From: Arthrobacter sp. efr-133-TYG-118
Lineage (GTDB): Bacteria > Actinomycetota > Actinomycetes > Actinomycetales > Micrococcaceae
Direction of reading: 5' to 3'
Assembly (NCBI RefSeq): GCF_030209755.1
Contig: NZ_JARVRH010000010.1
Location: 1 to 64,000 of the forward strand
DNA: 64,000 nucleotides
In this document: in pieces, positions 16,663 to 27,681 of the stretch
Position numbering within the stretch: position 1 is the stretch's first letter
How the letters are laid out: each line of letters opens with the position of its first letter
Made by a program: the position numbers and the translations under genes
The notes under the pieces: generated by a model
What the model was told of the DNA's origin: nothing
Database searches by the model: none
What the model saw: only the letters and a program-made list of their open reading frames with translations

Positions 16663-17595
16663 TCAGATCGTTGAAACGTCTTCCAGTGCCCGGGAAATCT
16701 CAGCAGGAAGAGGGGACAGCTGCGCGTCCAGCAACTCCTTGAGCTGGACCGCATTGCGTGCGCCCACCACGGCCGTGGATACGCCTGGGCGGGAGAGCAC
16801 CCAGCTCAGTGAGACGTCGACGGCGGAACGTCCCAATCCGCGCGCGGCCATTGCCGCTGCTTCGACGATCCGCGCCCCCCGCGCGTCGAGGTACTTTTCG
16901 ACGTAGCCGCTGAGGCGGCCCTGCGCCGCACGTGATTCAGAGGGAATCTGTCCACGGTATTTGCCGCTGAGCACCCCGCGGCCGAGGGGCCCCCACGCCA
17001 TGAGGCCGAGGCCGGCATCCTCGATCGCGGGCACCAGTTCGTCTTCGGGCTTCCTGTGCAGGAGCGAGTATTCGGATTGGTTTGCCACCACGGTGAATCC
17101 CGCGATGGCCGCAGCCTTGGCGGTCTGCCAGCCGTTGTAGTTGGAGATGCCCACGTACCGTGCGCGTCCCGAGCGCAACGCAAGGTCAAGTGCGGAAAGC
17201 GTTTCGTCCAGCGGAACGTTGCCGTCCCAGGCATGCGCGAACCAAATGTCCACGTAGTCGGTTCCCAAGCGGGCAAGGCTGGCGTCGAGTGCGGACAGCA
17301 TGGAACCGCGGGAGGCATCGACACTGCGCCGCCCGTCCGACGTCGAGACGCCCGCTTTCGTGGAGAGGACAACCTCCGAACGCGCCACGACGTCTCCCAG
17401 CATGGAGCCCAGGAGGGCCTCGGCTCGTCCGCCTGCGTAGGAGGCTGCGGTGTCGATCATGGTGCCGCCCGCTGCGATGAACGTATGGAGCAGCTCCCGT
17501 GCATCCTGTTCGTCCGTTTCTTCCGCCCAGGACATGGTGCCCAGGGAAAGGGTGGACACCCGAAACCCACTGTTGCCGACGTAACGCTGCTGCAT
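16663..17595 (-). CDS. Aldo/keto reductase
   Basis: The 310-residue protein is a TIM-barrel NADPH-dependent carbonyl reductase. Visible active-site residues are Asp in [11 protein letters not shown] and its Tyr, Lys in LSTKAGV and His in WFAHAWD; the C-terminal cofactor region is [13 protein letters not shown]. The N-terminus [20 protein letters not shown] is typical of the YajO/voltage-channel-beta-like subgroup. Physiological substrate unknown. Monocistronic, convergent with the acidic small gene and divergent from uppP. Confidence 0.9.
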   Translation of the reverse strand: MQQRYVGNSGFRVSTLSLGTMSWAEETDEQDARELLHTFIAAGGTMIDTAASYAGGRAEALLGSMLGDVVARSEVVLSTKAGVSTSDGRRSVDASRGSMLSALDASLARLGTDYVDIWFAHAWDGNVPLDETLSALDLALRSGRARYVGISNYNGWQTAKAAAIAGFTVVANQSEYSLLHRKPEDELVPAIEDAGLGLMAWGPLGRGVLSGKYRGQIPSESRAAQGRLSGYVEKYLDARGARIVEAAAMAARGLGRSAVDVSLSWVLSRPGVSTAVVGARNAVQLKELLDAQLSPLPAEISRALEDVSTI

Positions 17596-17647
17596 AGCTG
17601 ATAGCTTACGGGGAGATCGGGTAGATCATGACGTAGGGTCTATTCAC

Positions 17648-18481
17648 GTGAACTGGATAGAAGCAGCCTTCCTCGGCCTCGTGCAGGGCCTGACAGAATT
17701 CCTTCCGATTTCTTCAAGCGCACACCTGCGAATTGTCGGCTCGTTCCTGCCCAATGCGGCGGATCCCGGAGCTGCTTTCACGGCTATTACCCAGCTGGGC
17801 ACCGAGACGGCCGTGATCGTCTTCTTTTGGCGCGACATCGTCAGGATTGTGCGCGCTTGGTTCGGATCGCTGCGTGGCAAGGTCTCCAGGGACGATCCCG
17901 ACGCGCGGATGGGTTGGCTGGTCATCCTCGGGAGCCTGCCCATCATCGTGCTCGGCCTGCTCTTCCAGGACCAGATCGAATCCGTGCTGCGCAGCCTGTG
18001 GATCGTCGCCACGATGCTCATCGTCTTCGGCATGATCCTCGCGGTGGCCGACGCCGTCGGCCGGCAGGAACGCGAGCTGAGCCAGTTGACCTTCAAGCAC
18101 GGCATCCTTTACGGGCTGGCCCAGGCCATGGCGCTCATTCCGGGCGTCTCGCGTTCCGGCGGAACCATCACCGCCGGCCTCTTGATGGGGTACACGCGTG
18201 AAGCGGCCGCACGGTATTCGTTCCTGCTCGCCATACCCGCTGTCTTCGGCAGCGGCCTGTACCAGCTGTACAAGGTGGTGTCGAAGGAAGGAATCACCGG
18301 ACCTTTCGGCCTGCCGGAAACAGCGCTGGCCACGGTCATCGCGTTCGTTGTGGGCTTCATCATCATTGGCTGGTTCCTCAAATTCATTTCCACCCACAGC
18401 TACCGTGTCTTCGTGTGGTACCGGATTCTCCTTGGACTCGCCCTCTATGTATTGCTCGGTTTCAATGTCATCAGCGCCTAG
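17648..18481 (+). CDS. uppP: Undecaprenyl-diphosphate phosphatase
   Basis: Recycles undecaprenyl diphosphate to the monophosphate carrier for cell-wall synthesis. The 277-residue integral membrane protein starts at a GTG and carries both family motifs: [14 protein letters not shown] near the N-terminus and [20 protein letters not shown] in the middle, with about eight membrane helices. The mshC start lies 17 bases after its stop, so the two are likely one transcript, as in other actinobacteria. Confidence 0.96.
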   Translation: MNWIEAAFLGLVQGLTEFLPISSSAHLRIVGSFLPNAADPGAAFTAITQLGTETAVIVFFWRDIVRIVRAWFGSLRGKVSRDDPDARMGWLVILGSLPIIVLGLLFQDQIESVLRSLWIVATMLIVFGMILAVADAVGRQERELSQLTFKHGILYGLAQAMALIPGVSRSGGTITAGLLMGYTREAAARYSFLLAIPAVFGSGLYQLYKVVSKEGITGPFGLPETALATVIAFVVGFIIIGWFLKFISTHSYRVFVWYRILLGLALYVLLGFNVISA

Positions 18482-18497
18482 CACTATGGTTGAGGCT

Positions 18498-19781
18498 GTG
18501 AAATCGTGGATCTCCCGCCCTGTGCCTGAACTACCCGGCAGCATGCCCCCGTTGAGGCTGTTCGATACCGCCCTGAGGGCCCTCGTGGAGGTCGAGCCAC
18601 GCGCGGAGCAATCCATGTACGTCTGCGGCATCACGCCCTACGACGCCACCCACATGGGCCACGCGGCCAGCTACGTCGCCTTCGACCTGCTCAACCGGGC
18701 ATGGCGGGACAGCGGCCAGCGGGTTGCGTACGTCCAGAATGTCACCGACGTCGACGACCCCCTCCTGGAGCGCGCCACCGCCACCGGCGTTGACTGGCGG
18801 GAACTGGCAGCGAGCCAGATTGAGCTATTCCACACCGACATGGACGCCCTCAATGTGCTGGCTCCGAGTCACTACATCGGAGCCGTCGAGGCGATCCCGA
18901 TGATTGTCCCGGCTATCGAGAAATTGATCGCGGACAAGCTCGCCTACCGCGTGCACGGCACCGGCGGCGAACCCGACGGAGACGTCTATTACGACGTCGA
19001 GGCGGCCGGCAAGGCTTCGGACAGCCCGGACGCGTGGACACTCGGTGACATCTCGGGGCTCGGCGAAGTGGAAATGTTGGAGCTTTTCGCCGAACGCGGC
19101 GGCGATCCCGGCCGGTCCGGCAAACGGAATCCCCTTGATCCCCTGCTATGGCGCGTAGCCCGCGACGGCGAGCCGGGCTGGCCCGGCGCAAGCCTCGGTG
19201 ACGGACGTCCCGGCTGGCACATTGAATGTACCGTCATCGCCCAGAAATACCTGCCGGCCCCGTTCACTGTGCAGGGCGGCGGATCGGACCTCGTCTTCCC
19301 GCACCACGAAATGGGCGCCGGACACGCCTATTCGCTCAGCGGCATTCCCTTGGCACGCCACTATGCCCACGCTGGAATGGTGGGCCTGGACGGCGAAAAG
19401 ATGAGCAAGTCCAAAGGAAACCTCGTGCTTGTGTCGAAGCTCCGTGCCGCGGGCGAAGAACCTGCAGCAATCCGCCTGGCGATCCTGGCCAACCACTACC
19501 GTTCGGATTGGTCCTGGACCGATGAAGGCTTCGCCCAGGCCAAGGAGCGCCTCAACACGTGGCGGGCCGCGCGGGACATTGCTCCCGAGGGAACAGCGGC
19601 GGAACTGCTGACGCGGATGCGTGCCGAACTGGCCAACGACCTCAACGCTCCCGGCGCGGTCGCCGCCGTCGACGCCTGGGCCGCAGCTGCCCTCAGCAAC
19701 GCGTCCGACACCAATCCCAGTGCGCTGGATTCCGCCCTGGTGAGCGACGCGATCAACGGATTGCTCGGCGTCGAACTCTAA
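18498..19781 (+). CDS. mshC: Cysteine--1-D-myo-inosityl 2-amino-2-deoxy-alpha-D-glucopyranoside ligase (mycothiol synthesis)
   Basis: Joins cysteine to GlcN-inositol using ATP in mycothiol synthesis; related to cysteinyl-tRNA synthetase but lacks its tRNA-binding C-terminus. The 427-residue form from GTG 18498 ([14 protein letters not shown]) matches the family start; ATG 18486 is the alternative. Motifs: [14 protein letters not shown] (Cys zinc ligand and HIGH-like), IECT and HHEMG (zinc ligands), KMSKSKGN (KMSKS). It marks the organism as a mycothiol producer, hence actinobacterial. Confidence 0.96.
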   Translation: MKSWISRPVPELPGSMPPLRLFDTALRALVEVEPRAEQSMYVCGITPYDATHMGHAASYVAFDLLNRAWRDSGQRVAYVQNVTDVDDPLLERATATGVDWRELAASQIELFHTDMDALNVLAPSHYIGAVEAIPMIVPAIEKLIADKLAYRVHGTGGEPDGDVYYDVEAAGKASDSPDAWTLGDISGLGEVEMLELFAERGGDPGRSGKRNPLDPLLWRVARDGEPGWPGASLGDGRPGWHIECTVIAQKYLPAPFTVQGGGSDLVFPHHEMGAGHAYSLSGIPLARHYAHAGMVGLDGEKMSKSKGNLVLVSKLRAAGEEPAAIRLAILANHYRSDWSWTDEGFAQAKERLNTWRAARDIAPEGTAAELLTRMRAELANDLNAPGAVAAVDAWAAAALSNASDTNPSALDSALVSDAINGLLGVEL

Positions 19782-19790
19782 TATCTAAAC

Positions 19791-19851
19791 AACGCGGGGT
19801 CACTTACGGCCCATAATGTCCCCTTGGACGGGCCGTAAGTGACCCCGCGTT
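19791..19851. repeat. Long perfect palindrome between convergent genes
   Basis: Perfect 22-bp arms 19791-19812 and 19830-19851 (core GGGTCACTTACGGCCC) with a 17-nt loop, starting 10 bases after the mshC stop and ending 36 bases before the PAC2 stop on the other strand. Position fits a bidirectional terminator; the length of the perfect arms is more like a REP-type dispersed element. Confidence 0.75.
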
Positions 19852-19887
19852 GGGTTCAATGCGCACCGCACCCCCGGAGACAGCCCG

Positions 19888-20793
19888 TCAGGGCTTGTCT
19901 TTGCCCCTGCGCTTGAGATAGCGCTCGAATTCGCGCGCGATGGATTCGCCACTGGCCTCCGGGAGGTCCGCCGTGTCCTTGGCCTCTTCGAGCTGCCGCA
20001 CGTAGGCGGCGATTTCGGGGTCTTCAGTGGCCAGTTCGTCCACACCGCGCTCCCAAGCCTCCGATTCCTCGTTGAGGGCGTGGGTGTCCAGCGGCACTTG
20101 GAGCAGATCCTCGATCCTGTTCAGGATGGCCAGTTGCGCCTTGGGAGAGGGGGGCTGCGCGACATAGTGCGGTACGGCCGCCCACAGCGACACTGTAGGC
20201 AAGCCAGCGAGCAGCGCGAATTCCGCCAGTACCCCCACAATGCCTACCGGCCCCTCGTACTGCGACGCCTCCAGGTTCAAGCGCTGCCGCAATCCGCTGT
20301 CGTCCGAGGTGGTGCTGACGGGGATCGGGCGGCTGTGCGGGACATCGGCGAGGAGGGCGCCAATCAGGACAACGTAGTCGACTTTGAGCGTTTCGGCGTG
20401 GACCAGGAGTTCGGCCGTGTAGGCACGCCAGCGGTAGGAAGGCTCGGTGCCGAGCACGAACACCACATCGACGTTGCTGTCAGGGACGCTGGCCTTGTAC
20501 AGGCGCGTGGAAGGCCATTTCACCTTGCGCGTTCCGGCCGCCGTGCGTCGTACCGTGGGCCTGGTGAACTGGAAGTCGTAGTAGTCGTCGGCATCAACGG
20601 ATGCCACTTTCTTTCCTTGCCACAACTTGTTCAAGTAGTGAAGGGAATCACTGGCCGCCTCGCCGGCGTCGTTCCAACCCTCGAAAGCCGCCAGCATCAC
20701 GGTGATGCGCTGGCCGTCGGCTACAGGCTGGAGAAGGCGCTCAGGCTCGGGTGTTGTGGCCTGTCCGTCAGGGGCTCCGTCCAAACTGTTCAT
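19888..20793 (-). CDS. PAC2 family protein
   Basis: The 301-residue protein belongs to the PAC2 family, named for a eukaryotic proteasome assembly chaperone. Characteristic segments are MLAAFEGWNDAGEAASDSLHYL near the start (with its GWNDAG motif) and VGIVGVLAEFALLAGLPTVSLWAAVPHYV in the middle. The role in actinobacteria is not established; the gene lies 4 kb from the proteasome locus, as in M. tuberculosis (Rv2125 region), but no direct link is shown. The C-terminal 60 residues are charged. Confidence 0.88.
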   Translation of the reverse strand: MNSLDGAPDGQATTPEPERLLQPVADGQRITVMLAAFEGWNDAGEAASDSLHYLNKLWQGKKVASVDADDYYDFQFTRPTVRRTAAGTRKVKWPSTRLYKASVPDSNVDVVFVLGTEPSYRWRAYTAELLVHAETLKVDYVVLIGALLADVPHSRPIPVSTTSDDSGLRQRLNLEASQYEGPVGIVGVLAEFALLAGLPTVSLWAAVPHYVAQPPSPKAQLAILNRIEDLLQVPLDTHALNEESEAWERGVDELATEDPEIAAYVRQLEEAKDTADLPEASGESIAREFERYLKRRGKDKP

Positions 20794-20912
20794 TCACTCA
20801 CCCTACGTCCAACACCGCCACCGATGCATGGCGTAAGCGGACCGGCGTGGCCAGACTTCGCCCCGGGCGTAGAGCGGCAATTGCCCTGCCTCCTTCCACG
20901 TAGACTTTAGGC

Positions 20913-21644
20913 ATGCTTGCTTCAGCCACCCAGCCCCTGCTCAAAGCCGCGCTATGGGACATGGATGGCACCCTGGTGGACACGGAGCCGTACTGGATTG
21001 CGGCAGAGCGTACCCTCGTTGAGTCCCACGGCGGCGCCTGGAGCCATGAACAAGCCATGCAGCTCGTAGGGCAGTCGCTGATGCACTCGGCCGGCATTCT
21101 CCAAAGGGCTGGAGTGAACCTGGAAAAGCGCGAGATCGTTGACTCCTTGAGCGCCCGGGTCATCGACCGTCTCCGCGTTGAGGTGCCGTGGCGGCCCGGA
21201 GCCAGGGAATTGCTTGACGAGCTGTACCAATCGGGCGTCCGTTGTGCCCTCGTGACGATGTCCGAAGGCCCGATGGCGCGGGAAGTCGTGGCCAACCTCC
21301 CCAAGCCCTACTTCGAGTTCCTCATCACGGGGGACACCGTCAGCCACGGAAAGCCCCACCCGGAGGCTTACCTCGCCGCCGTCGAGCGGCTCCGGGACAC
21401 CGACCCCGGGCTGACCGCGGACCACTGCGTAGCACTCGAGGATTCCGTCCCGGGAGTTGCGTCCGCGATCGCCTCCGGCGTGGTCACGGTCGGAATTCCG
21501 CACCAGATGCCACTGCCCGAGGACCCCCGCCGGGCAACCTGGGACACCCTCCAAGGACGGAAGGTCACCGACCTTGAAGCACTTGTTGCCGCCCGGGTGT
21601 CCGCCAGTATGCCGGCCGGGGCTTTCCATGGGCAGGCAAACTAG
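20913..21644 (+). CDS. HAD-superfamily hydrolase (beta-phosphoglucomutase-like)
   Basis: The 243-residue phosphatase/phosphomutase has motif I WDMDGTLVDTEPYW (nucleophile Asp16, acid/base Asp18), motif II VTMSEG, the motif III Lys in GKPHPEAYLAA, and motif IV ALEDSVPGVASA. A helical cap of about 70 residues after motif I places it in subfamily I, with sugar phosphates as likely substrates. The next gene's GTG begins directly after its stop. Confidence 0.92.
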   Translation: MLASATQPLLKAALWDMDGTLVDTEPYWIAAERTLVESHGGAWSHEQAMQLVGQSLMHSAGILQRAGVNLEKREIVDSLSARVIDRLRVEVPWRPGARELLDELYQSGVRCALVTMSEGPMAREVVANLPKPYFEFLITGDTVSHGKPHPEAYLAAVERLRDTDPGLTADHCVALEDSVPGVASAIASGVVTVGIPHQMPLPEDPRRATWDTLQGRKVTDLEALVAARVSASMPAGAFHGQAN

Positions 21645-22811
21645 GTGAGTACTCCAGGAAACCGCGGCCATAGCACCCGTAGCGCTAAAAAGGACGGGAT
21701 TCCACTCGGCCGCATCGCGGGAATCCCCGTGTACCTTGCCTACTCCTGGTTCATCATCGCGGCGTTTACGGTCATCGTCTATGGACCAGCGCTTCTCATC
21801 CGGAACCACTCCTTGGGAATCGGCGCCTACCTGGTTGCCCTTGCCTATGCGCTCCTGCTCGCCCTCTCGGTGCTCGTCCACGAGCTCGCCCATGCCTTGA
21901 GTGCCAAGGCCTTCAAATGGCCCACGGAGAAGATCGTTTTGAATCTTTGGGGCGGGCACACGCAGTTCGAGAGCTTCATCGCGTCCCCCGGCCGCTCGGT
22001 AGTTGTTGCCTTGGCAGGACCCGCGGCCAACTTTGTCCTCGCGGGCGGGGCCTGGCTGTTGCTGCAGGCCGGTGTCGTCACCGGGGTAGGGGATACCCTG
22101 ACGAATATCCTCATGTGGGCCAATCTGCTGATCGGCATCTTCAATGTCCTCCCCGGACTGCCCCTTGACGGGGGCCGCTTGGTGGAGTCCGCGGTGTGGA
22201 AATTGACGGGCAGCCAGGAAAAGGGCACGGTGGCGGCTGGCTGGGCCGGACGGATTATTGTCATCGTCCTGGTCGTTTGGTTCGTCGTGCTGCCTTTGCT
22301 GAGTGGAGCCCCGGATCTCAGCTATATGCTCATCACCATCCTTGTCTGCAGCTTCCTCTGGATGGGCGCTTCGGGTGCGATCAAGCAGGCGACGCTCCGC
22401 GGCCGCCTCCCCTTGGTGAGTGCCGCAGCCTTGGCCGAACCCGCCGTCGGGATTCCGAATTCGGCCACCGTCGCGGACGTCTTGCGCGTGGCACCCTACG
22501 GCACTCCCGCCGTCGTGATCTGCGGACCGGATGGCCGGCCGCAGGGCCTTGTCGATCCGGCTGCCGCTGCGGCCGTACCTCCCGCCGAGGTATTCACAAC
22601 CGTCGTGACGGCGGTTTCGACCCCGCTCGCCGAAGGCGCCTACGTCCCCTGGACCTCCAGCGGCCAGGAACTAATCCAGTATTTGGCGCAGCTCAGCGGC
22701 GCCGAATACGCCGTGGTGGACGAAGCCGGTACAGTCATGGGCCTGCTGCGCCAACAGGCCGTAGTGACAGCCATTACAGGTAAAGTAGCCCGACGGAGCG
22801 GACGCCCGTAG
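21645..22811 (+). CDS. Site-2 protease family membrane metalloprotease (M50)
   Basis: The 388-residue protein starts at a GTG abutting the HAD gene stop. The zinc-binding motif VLVHELAHAL (HExxH) and the second motif NVLPGLPLDGGR (third zinc ligand Asp) lie in hydrophobic segments, so proteolysis occurs within the membrane. Residues about 265-385 form a soluble C-terminal region resembling a CBS-domain pair, which often regulates such proteases by nucleotide binding. Substrate unknown; family members cleave anti-sigma factors or other membrane proteins. Confidence 0.9.
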   Translation: MSTPGNRGHSTRSAKKDGIPLGRIAGIPVYLAYSWFIIAAFTVIVYGPALLIRNHSLGIGAYLVALAYALLLALSVLVHELAHALSAKAFKWPTEKIVLNLWGGHTQFESFIASPGRSVVVALAGPAANFVLAGGAWLLLQAGVVTGVGDTLTNILMWANLLIGIFNVLPGLPLDGGRLVESAVWKLTGSQEKGTVAAGWAGRIIVIVLVVWFVVLPLLSGAPDLSYMLITILVCSFLWMGASGAIKQATLRGRLPLVSAAALAEPAVGIPNSATVADVLRVAPYGTPAVVICGPDGRPQGLVDPAAAAAVPPAEVFTTVVTAVSTPLAEGAYVPWTSSGQELIQYLAQLSGAEYAVVDEAGTVMGLLRQQAVVTAITGKVARRSGRP

Positions 22812-22831
22812 GACCTTCCCGGTAGAGTTAC

Positions 22832-22861
22832 CTGCCGGCCGTGAATTAACCCGGCCGGCAG
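22832..22861 (+). terminator. Hairpin terminator after the M50 gene
   Basis: Perfect 9-bp arms CTGCCGGCC (22832-22840) and GGCCGGCAG (22853-22861), 12-nt loop containing GTGAATTAAC. It separates the protease gene from trmI, which would then have its own promoter. Confidence 0.6.
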
Positions 22862-22929
22862 TGCGCACCACTAAGCAGTAACTGTGGCAACAAATGACGG
22901 CCCAGCCGTACAGGAGCGAGGAAACACCC

Positions 22930-23979
22930 ATGAGCAGCGAAACCGCCGCCAACTACACGGCCACCGGCGCCACCACCGCGATTCAGCCGACTGGTGCAGC
23001 ACGGCGCCGAGGGCCGTTCCGTGTGGGCGAACGGGTTCAACTCACGGACGAACGGGGCCGGATGAACACCATCACCCTGGAGGAAGGCGGCGCCTTCCAT
23101 ACGCACCGCGGGTTCCTGAACCACGATGAAATCATTGGCCAGGTTGACGGTTCCGTGGTGGCCAACAATATCGGCCAGCAGTACCAGACGCTCCGTCCGC
23201 TGCTCTCGGACTTCGTGTTGTCCATGCCCCGCGGTGCCGCGGTGGTGTACCCCAAGGATGCAGGCCAGATCGTCACCATGGCCGATATCTTCCCGGGTGC
23301 GCGGGTTGTGGAAGCCGGCGTTGGTTCCGGCGCCCTTTCGATCTCCCTGCTTCGCGCAGTGGGAGACAACGGTTACCTGCACTCTTTCGAGCGTCGCGAA
23401 GAATTCGCTGACATCGCCCGGGGTAACGTGGAAACCATTTTCGGCGGTCCGCACCCAGCCTGGAAGATCTCGCTGGGCGACTTCCAGGAGGAAGTTGTCC
23501 GCAGCGAGGAGCCCGGATCCGTGGACCGCGTGGTCCTGGACATGCTCGCTCCTTGGGAATGCCTCGACGCCGTAGCGACGGTCCTGGCCCCCGGCGGCGT
23601 GTGGATCAACTATGTGGCCACCGTGACCCAGCTCTCCCGTACCGCGGAGGCCATCCGCGCCGACGGCCGTTTCACGGAACCGGACGCGTGGGAGTCCATG
23701 GTCCGCGGCTGGCACCTTGAAGGCCTCGCTGTCCGTCCCGACCACCGCATGGTGGCCCACACCGGCTTCCTCTTGGTGACCCGTCGCCTCGCCGACGGCG
23801 TGACCGGGATTTCCGTCAAACGGCGTCCGTCCAAGACCGAGTTCAGCGAGGAAGACCTGAATGCCTGGACACCGGGAGCCGTAGGAGAGCGTGCGGTTTC
23901 GGACAAGAAACTGCGGCGGGCGGCACGGGATGCGATTGCCGGCACCAACGTCAAGGACGACCCCACGCCGGCTCCCTAA
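22930..23979 (+). CDS. trmI: tRNA (adenine-58-N1)-methyltransferase TrmI
   Basis: Methylates A58 in the T-loop of tRNA with S-adenosylmethionine. The 349-residue protein starts at ATG 22930 behind GAGCGAGGAAACACCC. Residues 25-100 are the N-terminal beta-barrel domain (PFRVGERVQLTDERGR); the Rossmann methyltransferase domain follows with the SAM motif VVEAGVGSGALSISLL and DMLAPWE. The homologue in M. tuberculosis is Rv2118c, in the same position relative to the proteasome genes. Confidence 0.95.
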   Translation: MSSETAANYTATGATTAIQPTGAARRRGPFRVGERVQLTDERGRMNTITLEEGGAFHTHRGFLNHDEIIGQVDGSVVANNIGQQYQTLRPLLSDFVLSMPRGAAVVYPKDAGQIVTMADIFPGARVVEAGVGSGALSISLLRAVGDNGYLHSFERREEFADIARGNVETIFGGPHPAWKISLGDFQEEVVRSEEPGSVDRVVLDMLAPWECLDAVATVLAPGGVWINYVATVTQLSRTAEAIRADGRFTEPDAWESMVRGWHLEGLAVRPDHRMVAHTGFLLVTRRLADGVTGISVKRRPSKTEFSEEDLNAWTPGAVGERAVSDKKLRRAARDAIAGTNVKDDPTPAP

Positions 23980-24080
23980 GGAAAGATCACAAACTGGTCC
24001 GCATTCCGGATGTCACAGGTTTCCCGACGCTTTTGAGGGCTAAGGTCTATTTATAGAAAGCGGGAAGGAGCTGATGCTTC

Positions 24081-25892
24081 GTGGATACGTCGAACAATGA
24101 CTTCGGGCGAACGCCGGAGGAGCCATCGAACAAAGCTGTGGCTGAGGGAAAAGCGGGACACGGGGGTGGGGCAATCCAACCGGTGGACGAGTCCGGCGAA
24201 CTCACTGTCGCGGAACGCCAGATAAACATCCTTCGAGACAAACTGCGCCACATCGACCGTCAGCTTGCCGCCGCCACCCAGAACAACACCAAGCTCGTGA
24301 CCATGCTGGAAACGGCGAAGGCCGAAATCCTGCGGCTCAAAGGCGCCCTCGAGCAGGACGGCCAACCGCCGTATAGCTTCGGGACCATCTTGCAGATCAA
24401 TCCCAGGCGCCAGCCAACGGCAGGCAGCACCGGCCAGGCCGCCACCGAGGAGTCGGTTGACATCTTCAATGCCGGCCGCAAGATGCGCGTCGGCGTCAGC
24501 CCGCTCGTGAACATCAACCAGCTGGCTGTTGGACAGGAAGTCCTCCTCAACGAGGCCCTGCTGGTGGTGACCGGCCTGGGCTATGAACGGGCAGGCGAAC
24601 TCGTCACGCTCAAGGAAATGCTCGGCACCGACCGCGCCCTGGTAGTGGGCAGGGCAGATGAAGAGCGGGTGATCAGGCTTTCAGGCGCCTTGCAGAAGGT
24701 GCACCTGCGCGTCGGCGATGCTTTGTCGCTGGATTCCCGCACGGGCTACGCCCTGGAGAAGGTGCCCCGGGCAGAGGTCGAAAACCTTGTCCTCGAGGAA
24801 GTCCCTGATATTACCTACGAGGACATCGGCGGCCTGGGCCCGCAAATCGAACAGATCCGCGACGCCGTGGAACTCCCGTTCCTGCACCCGGACCTGTACC
24901 GCGAACACGGGCTCAAAGCGCCCAAGGGCATCCTGCTTTACGGCCCTCCGGGTTGTGGCAAGACGCTGATCGCGAAGGCCGTTGCCAACTCCCTTGCCGC
25001 CCGCGCCTCCGAACGGGCCGGCAACGTGGACCTGAAGAGCTACTTCCTGAACATCAAGGGACCTGAACTCCTTGACAAGTACGTCGGCGAAACAGAGCGG
25101 CACATCCGCCTGATTTTTGCGCGTGCCCGGGAGAAGGCATCCGATGGCAGCCCCGTGGTGGTGTTCTTCGACGAAATGGACTCACTGTTCCGCACCCGCG
25201 GCACCGGGGTGTCCTCCGACGTCGAAACAACCATCGTCCCGCAGCTCCTGAGCGAGATCGACGGCGTCGAACGTCTGGACAACGTCATCGTGATCGGCGC
25301 TTCGAACCGCGAGGACATGATCGATCCGGCTATTCTTCGTCCCGGCCGGCTTGACGTGAAGGTCAAGATCCAGCGGCCCGACGCCGAAGCGGCCGCCGAC
25401 ATTTTCGCCAAGTACATCACCACCGACCTTCCTTTCCACGCGACGGATCTGGCAGAACACGGCGGGGACGTCCAGGCCACAGTCGACGCCATCATCCAGC
25501 GGACCGTTGAAGCCATGTATTCGACGGAGAAATCCAACGAGTATCTCGAAGTGACCTACGCGAACGGCGATACCGAGATGCTCTACTTCAAGGACTTCAA
25601 TTCCGGCGCGGTTGTCCAGAACGTCGTGGACCGTGCCAAGAAGTACGCCATCAAGGACCTCCTGCTGACCCAGCAGAAAGGCCTGCGGATCGACCACTTC
25701 CTGCGCGCCGTCGTCGACGAATTCCGCGAACACGAGGACATGCCCAACACCACCAACCCGGATGACTGGGCACGCATCTCAGGCAAGAAGGGCGAACGCA
25801 TCACCTACATCCGCACAATCGTCCAGGGCAAGGCCGGCCAGGAGCCCGGGAAGTCGATCGAAACGACTCCAAACACCGGCCAGTACCTGTGA
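24081..25892 (+). CDS. mpa: Proteasome-activating ATPase Mpa/ARC
   Basis: A hexameric AAA+ unfoldase that binds Pup on tagged proteins and feeds them to the 20S core. The 603-residue protein starts at a GTG. Residues about 35-80 form the coiled coil that captures Pup, 90-240 the tandem OB domains, then the AAA domain with Walker A GPPGCGKT (from residue 288), Walker [10 protein letters not shown] (Asp364) and the arginine-finger region. The C-terminus is GQYL, whose penultimate Tyr docks into the alpha-ring pocket. Its stop overlaps the dop start. Confidence 0.98.
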   Translation: MDTSNNDFGRTPEEPSNKAVAEGKAGHGGGAIQPVDESGELTVAERQINILRDKLRHIDRQLAAATQNNTKLVTMLETAKAEILRLKGALEQDGQPPYSFGTILQINPRRQPTAGSTGQAATEESVDIFNAGRKMRVGVSPLVNINQLAVGQEVLLNEALLVVTGLGYERAGELVTLKEMLGTDRALVVGRADEERVIRLSGALQKVHLRVGDALSLDSRTGYALEKVPRAEVENLVLEEVPDITYEDIGGLGPQIEQIRDAVELPFLHPDLYREHGLKAPKGILLYGPPGCGKTLIAKAVANSLAARASERAGNVDLKSYFLNIKGPELLDKYVGETERHIRLIFARAREKASDGSPVVVFFDEMDSLFRTRGTGVSSDVETTIVPQLLSEIDGVERLDNVIVIGASNREDMIDPAILRPGRLDVKVKIQRPDAEAAADIFAKYITTDLPFHATDLAEHGGDVQATVDAIIQRTVEAMYSTEKSNEYLEVTYANGDTEMLYFKDFNSGAVVQNVVDRAKKYAIKDLLLTQQKGLRIDHFLRAVVDEFREHEDMPNTTNPDDWARISGKKGERITYIRTIVQGKAGQEPGKSIETTPNTGQYL

Positions 25893-27559
25893 CGGCCCGG
25901 CCGGAAGGCCTGCCTTCGGACAAGCTTCCCGTGGGCGGGGCCATGCGGGTCATGGGTTCGGAAACTGAATACGGCATCCACGCGCCTTCTGCGCCAGGGG
26001 CGAACGCCACGATGATGTCCGCGCGGATCATCCAGGCCTACGCCAACCTGACGCGACAACGGGCGGCGGGGGGCGCTGAAACCCGCTGGGACTACACGGA
26101 CGAAGAACCCCTGCATGATGCACGCGGTTGGACAGTTGAGCGCAGCGCAGCAGATCCCAGCCAGCTGACCGACAGGCCTCCCGTGCTCGACGCCGAGGCC
26201 GTTGCGCTGGCGTACGGGCGGCAGGAGCTGGAAGCCGACGGTGGCGACGAGTCAGGGTCGTTGCTCATGAACATGGTCCTCGGCAACGGGGCCCGCCTGT
26301 ACGTGGACCATGCCCATCCGGAATACTCCAGTCCCGAGGTCACGAATCCCCGTGACATCGTCGCGTGGGACGCGGCCGGCGACCTCGTCGCCCTGGCCAC
26401 GGTTCGGAAGGTAGCCGCCGATCCTGACCTGCCGGCGATCAATCTGTATAAGAACAACACCGACAACAAATCGGTGTCCTACGGCTCCCACGAGAACTAC
26501 CTCATGCCGCGCTCGGTACCTTTCGGAGACATCGTCCGCGGCCTGACGCCGTTCTTCGTCACACGCCAGGTCATCTGCGGCGCGGGGCGGCTCGGCAAGG
26601 GCCAGGACGGTTCAACTTCCGGATTCCAGATCAGTCAGCGTGCGGATTTCTTCGAAGCCGAGGTAGGGCTGGAAACCACCATCAGGCGTCCGATCATCAA
26701 TACCCGGGATGAACCGCATGCCACCGCGGACAAATACCGGCGTCTGCATGTGATCATCGGCGACGCCAACCTGAGCCAGGTGTCGAACTACTTGAAGTTC
26801 GGCACGACAGCATTGGTCCTGAGCCTCATCGAAGCCGGCCAGGCTCCGAAGATCGAAGTACATGAACCCGTGGCGGGGCTGCAGGCAATCAGCCACGACA
26901 CCTCCCTGACTGCCACGGTCAGGCTTCTTGACGGACGGCGCGTAACAGCGCTGGATATCCAGTGGATGTACTACGAGGCAGCGGCCAAACTTGGCCAGGA
27001 AACCGGGGTCTCCGATTCCTTCAGTGGCGACGGCCACACCCGGGATGTCCTGGAACGGTGGGAGTCGACGTTGGGGCTCTTGGGGAGCAACCCCGCGGGT
27101 GCCGCGTCTTCCGTCGAATGGCTGGCCAAAATGTCCCTGCTGGATGGCTACAGGAACCGTGACGGCCTTGAATGGAACGACGCCCGGCTGGGTCTCGTCG
27201 ATTTGCAATGGTCCGACGTGAGGCCGGAAAAAGGCCTGTACTACCGCATGCTTTCCCGCGACCGGATGCAGACGATCGTCGACGACGCCACGATCAGCCG
27301 TGCTGTCGTCGAACCGCCGTCGGACACCCGCGCATTTTTCCGGGGGAAGTGTGTTTCCAGCTTTGGCAAGGACGTGGTCGGCGCCAGCTGGGATTCGGTC
27401 ATCTTTGACGTTCCGGGCATCGGGAAACTACAGCGTGTGCCCACCCGGGAACCGCTCCGCGGCACGGAAGCACTCACCGGACAGCTGTTTCGGAAACACG
27501 CCACAGCCGGCGCATTCCTCCGTGAATTGCTCGGCCTGGACCCGGCCCCGCCCGCCTGA
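25889..27559 (+). CDS. dop: Pup deamidase/depupylase
   Basis: Deamidates the C-terminal Gln of Pup to Glu and also removes Pup from substrates. The 556-residue protein of the glutamine-synthetase-like Dop/PafA family begins at a GTG overlapping mpa by four bases; ATG 25943 ([15 protein letters not shown]) is an alternative matching the usual N-terminus. ETEYGI holds the metal-binding Glu, and [15 protein letters not shown] holds the catalytic Asp. The long insert after residue 40 is the Dop loop that separates it from PafA. Pup here ends in Gln, so Dop activity is required. Confidence 0.97.
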   Translation: MTARPEGLPSDKLPVGGAMRVMGSETEYGIHAPSAPGANATMMSARIIQAYANLTRQRAAGGAETRWDYTDEEPLHDARGWTVERSAADPSQLTDRPPVLDAEAVALAYGRQELEADGGDESGSLLMNMVLGNGARLYVDHAHPEYSSPEVTNPRDIVAWDAAGDLVALATVRKVAADPDLPAINLYKNNTDNKSVSYGSHENYLMPRSVPFGDIVRGLTPFFVTRQVICGAGRLGKGQDGSTSGFQISQRADFFEAEVGLETTIRRPIINTRDEPHATADKYRRLHVIIGDANLSQVSNYLKFGTTALVLSLIEAGQAPKIEVHEPVAGLQAISHDTSLTATVRLLDGRRVTALDIQWMYYEAAAKLGQETGVSDSFSGDGHTRDVLERWESTLGLLGSNPAGAASSVEWLAKMSLLDGYRNRDGLEWNDARLGLVDLQWSDVRPEKGLYYRMLSRDRMQTIVDDATISRAVVEPPSDTRAFFRGKCVSSFGKDVVGASWDSVIFDVPGIGKLQRVPTREPLRGTEALTGQLFRKHATAGAFLRELLGLDPAPPA

Positions 27560-27681
27560 ACGGGCAGTCGACTAAAGGCTGCCAAACGGGCCCTTAAAAC
27601 CGCAGCGTCGCAGCCCGCCCCGTGGCAGTATGGCATTACAGGAAGTCCCCGTTGCCGGGGATGGACAGAATGGAGAAGGAA

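Noticed and set aside
18198-18497. Upstream extension of the mshC frame inside uppP
   Set aside because: It lies wholly within uppP in another frame and has no similarity to the ligase family.
22846-23760. 304-codon minus-strand frame opposite trmI
   Set aside because: Antisense shadow; trmI has a ribosome binding site and SAM motif.
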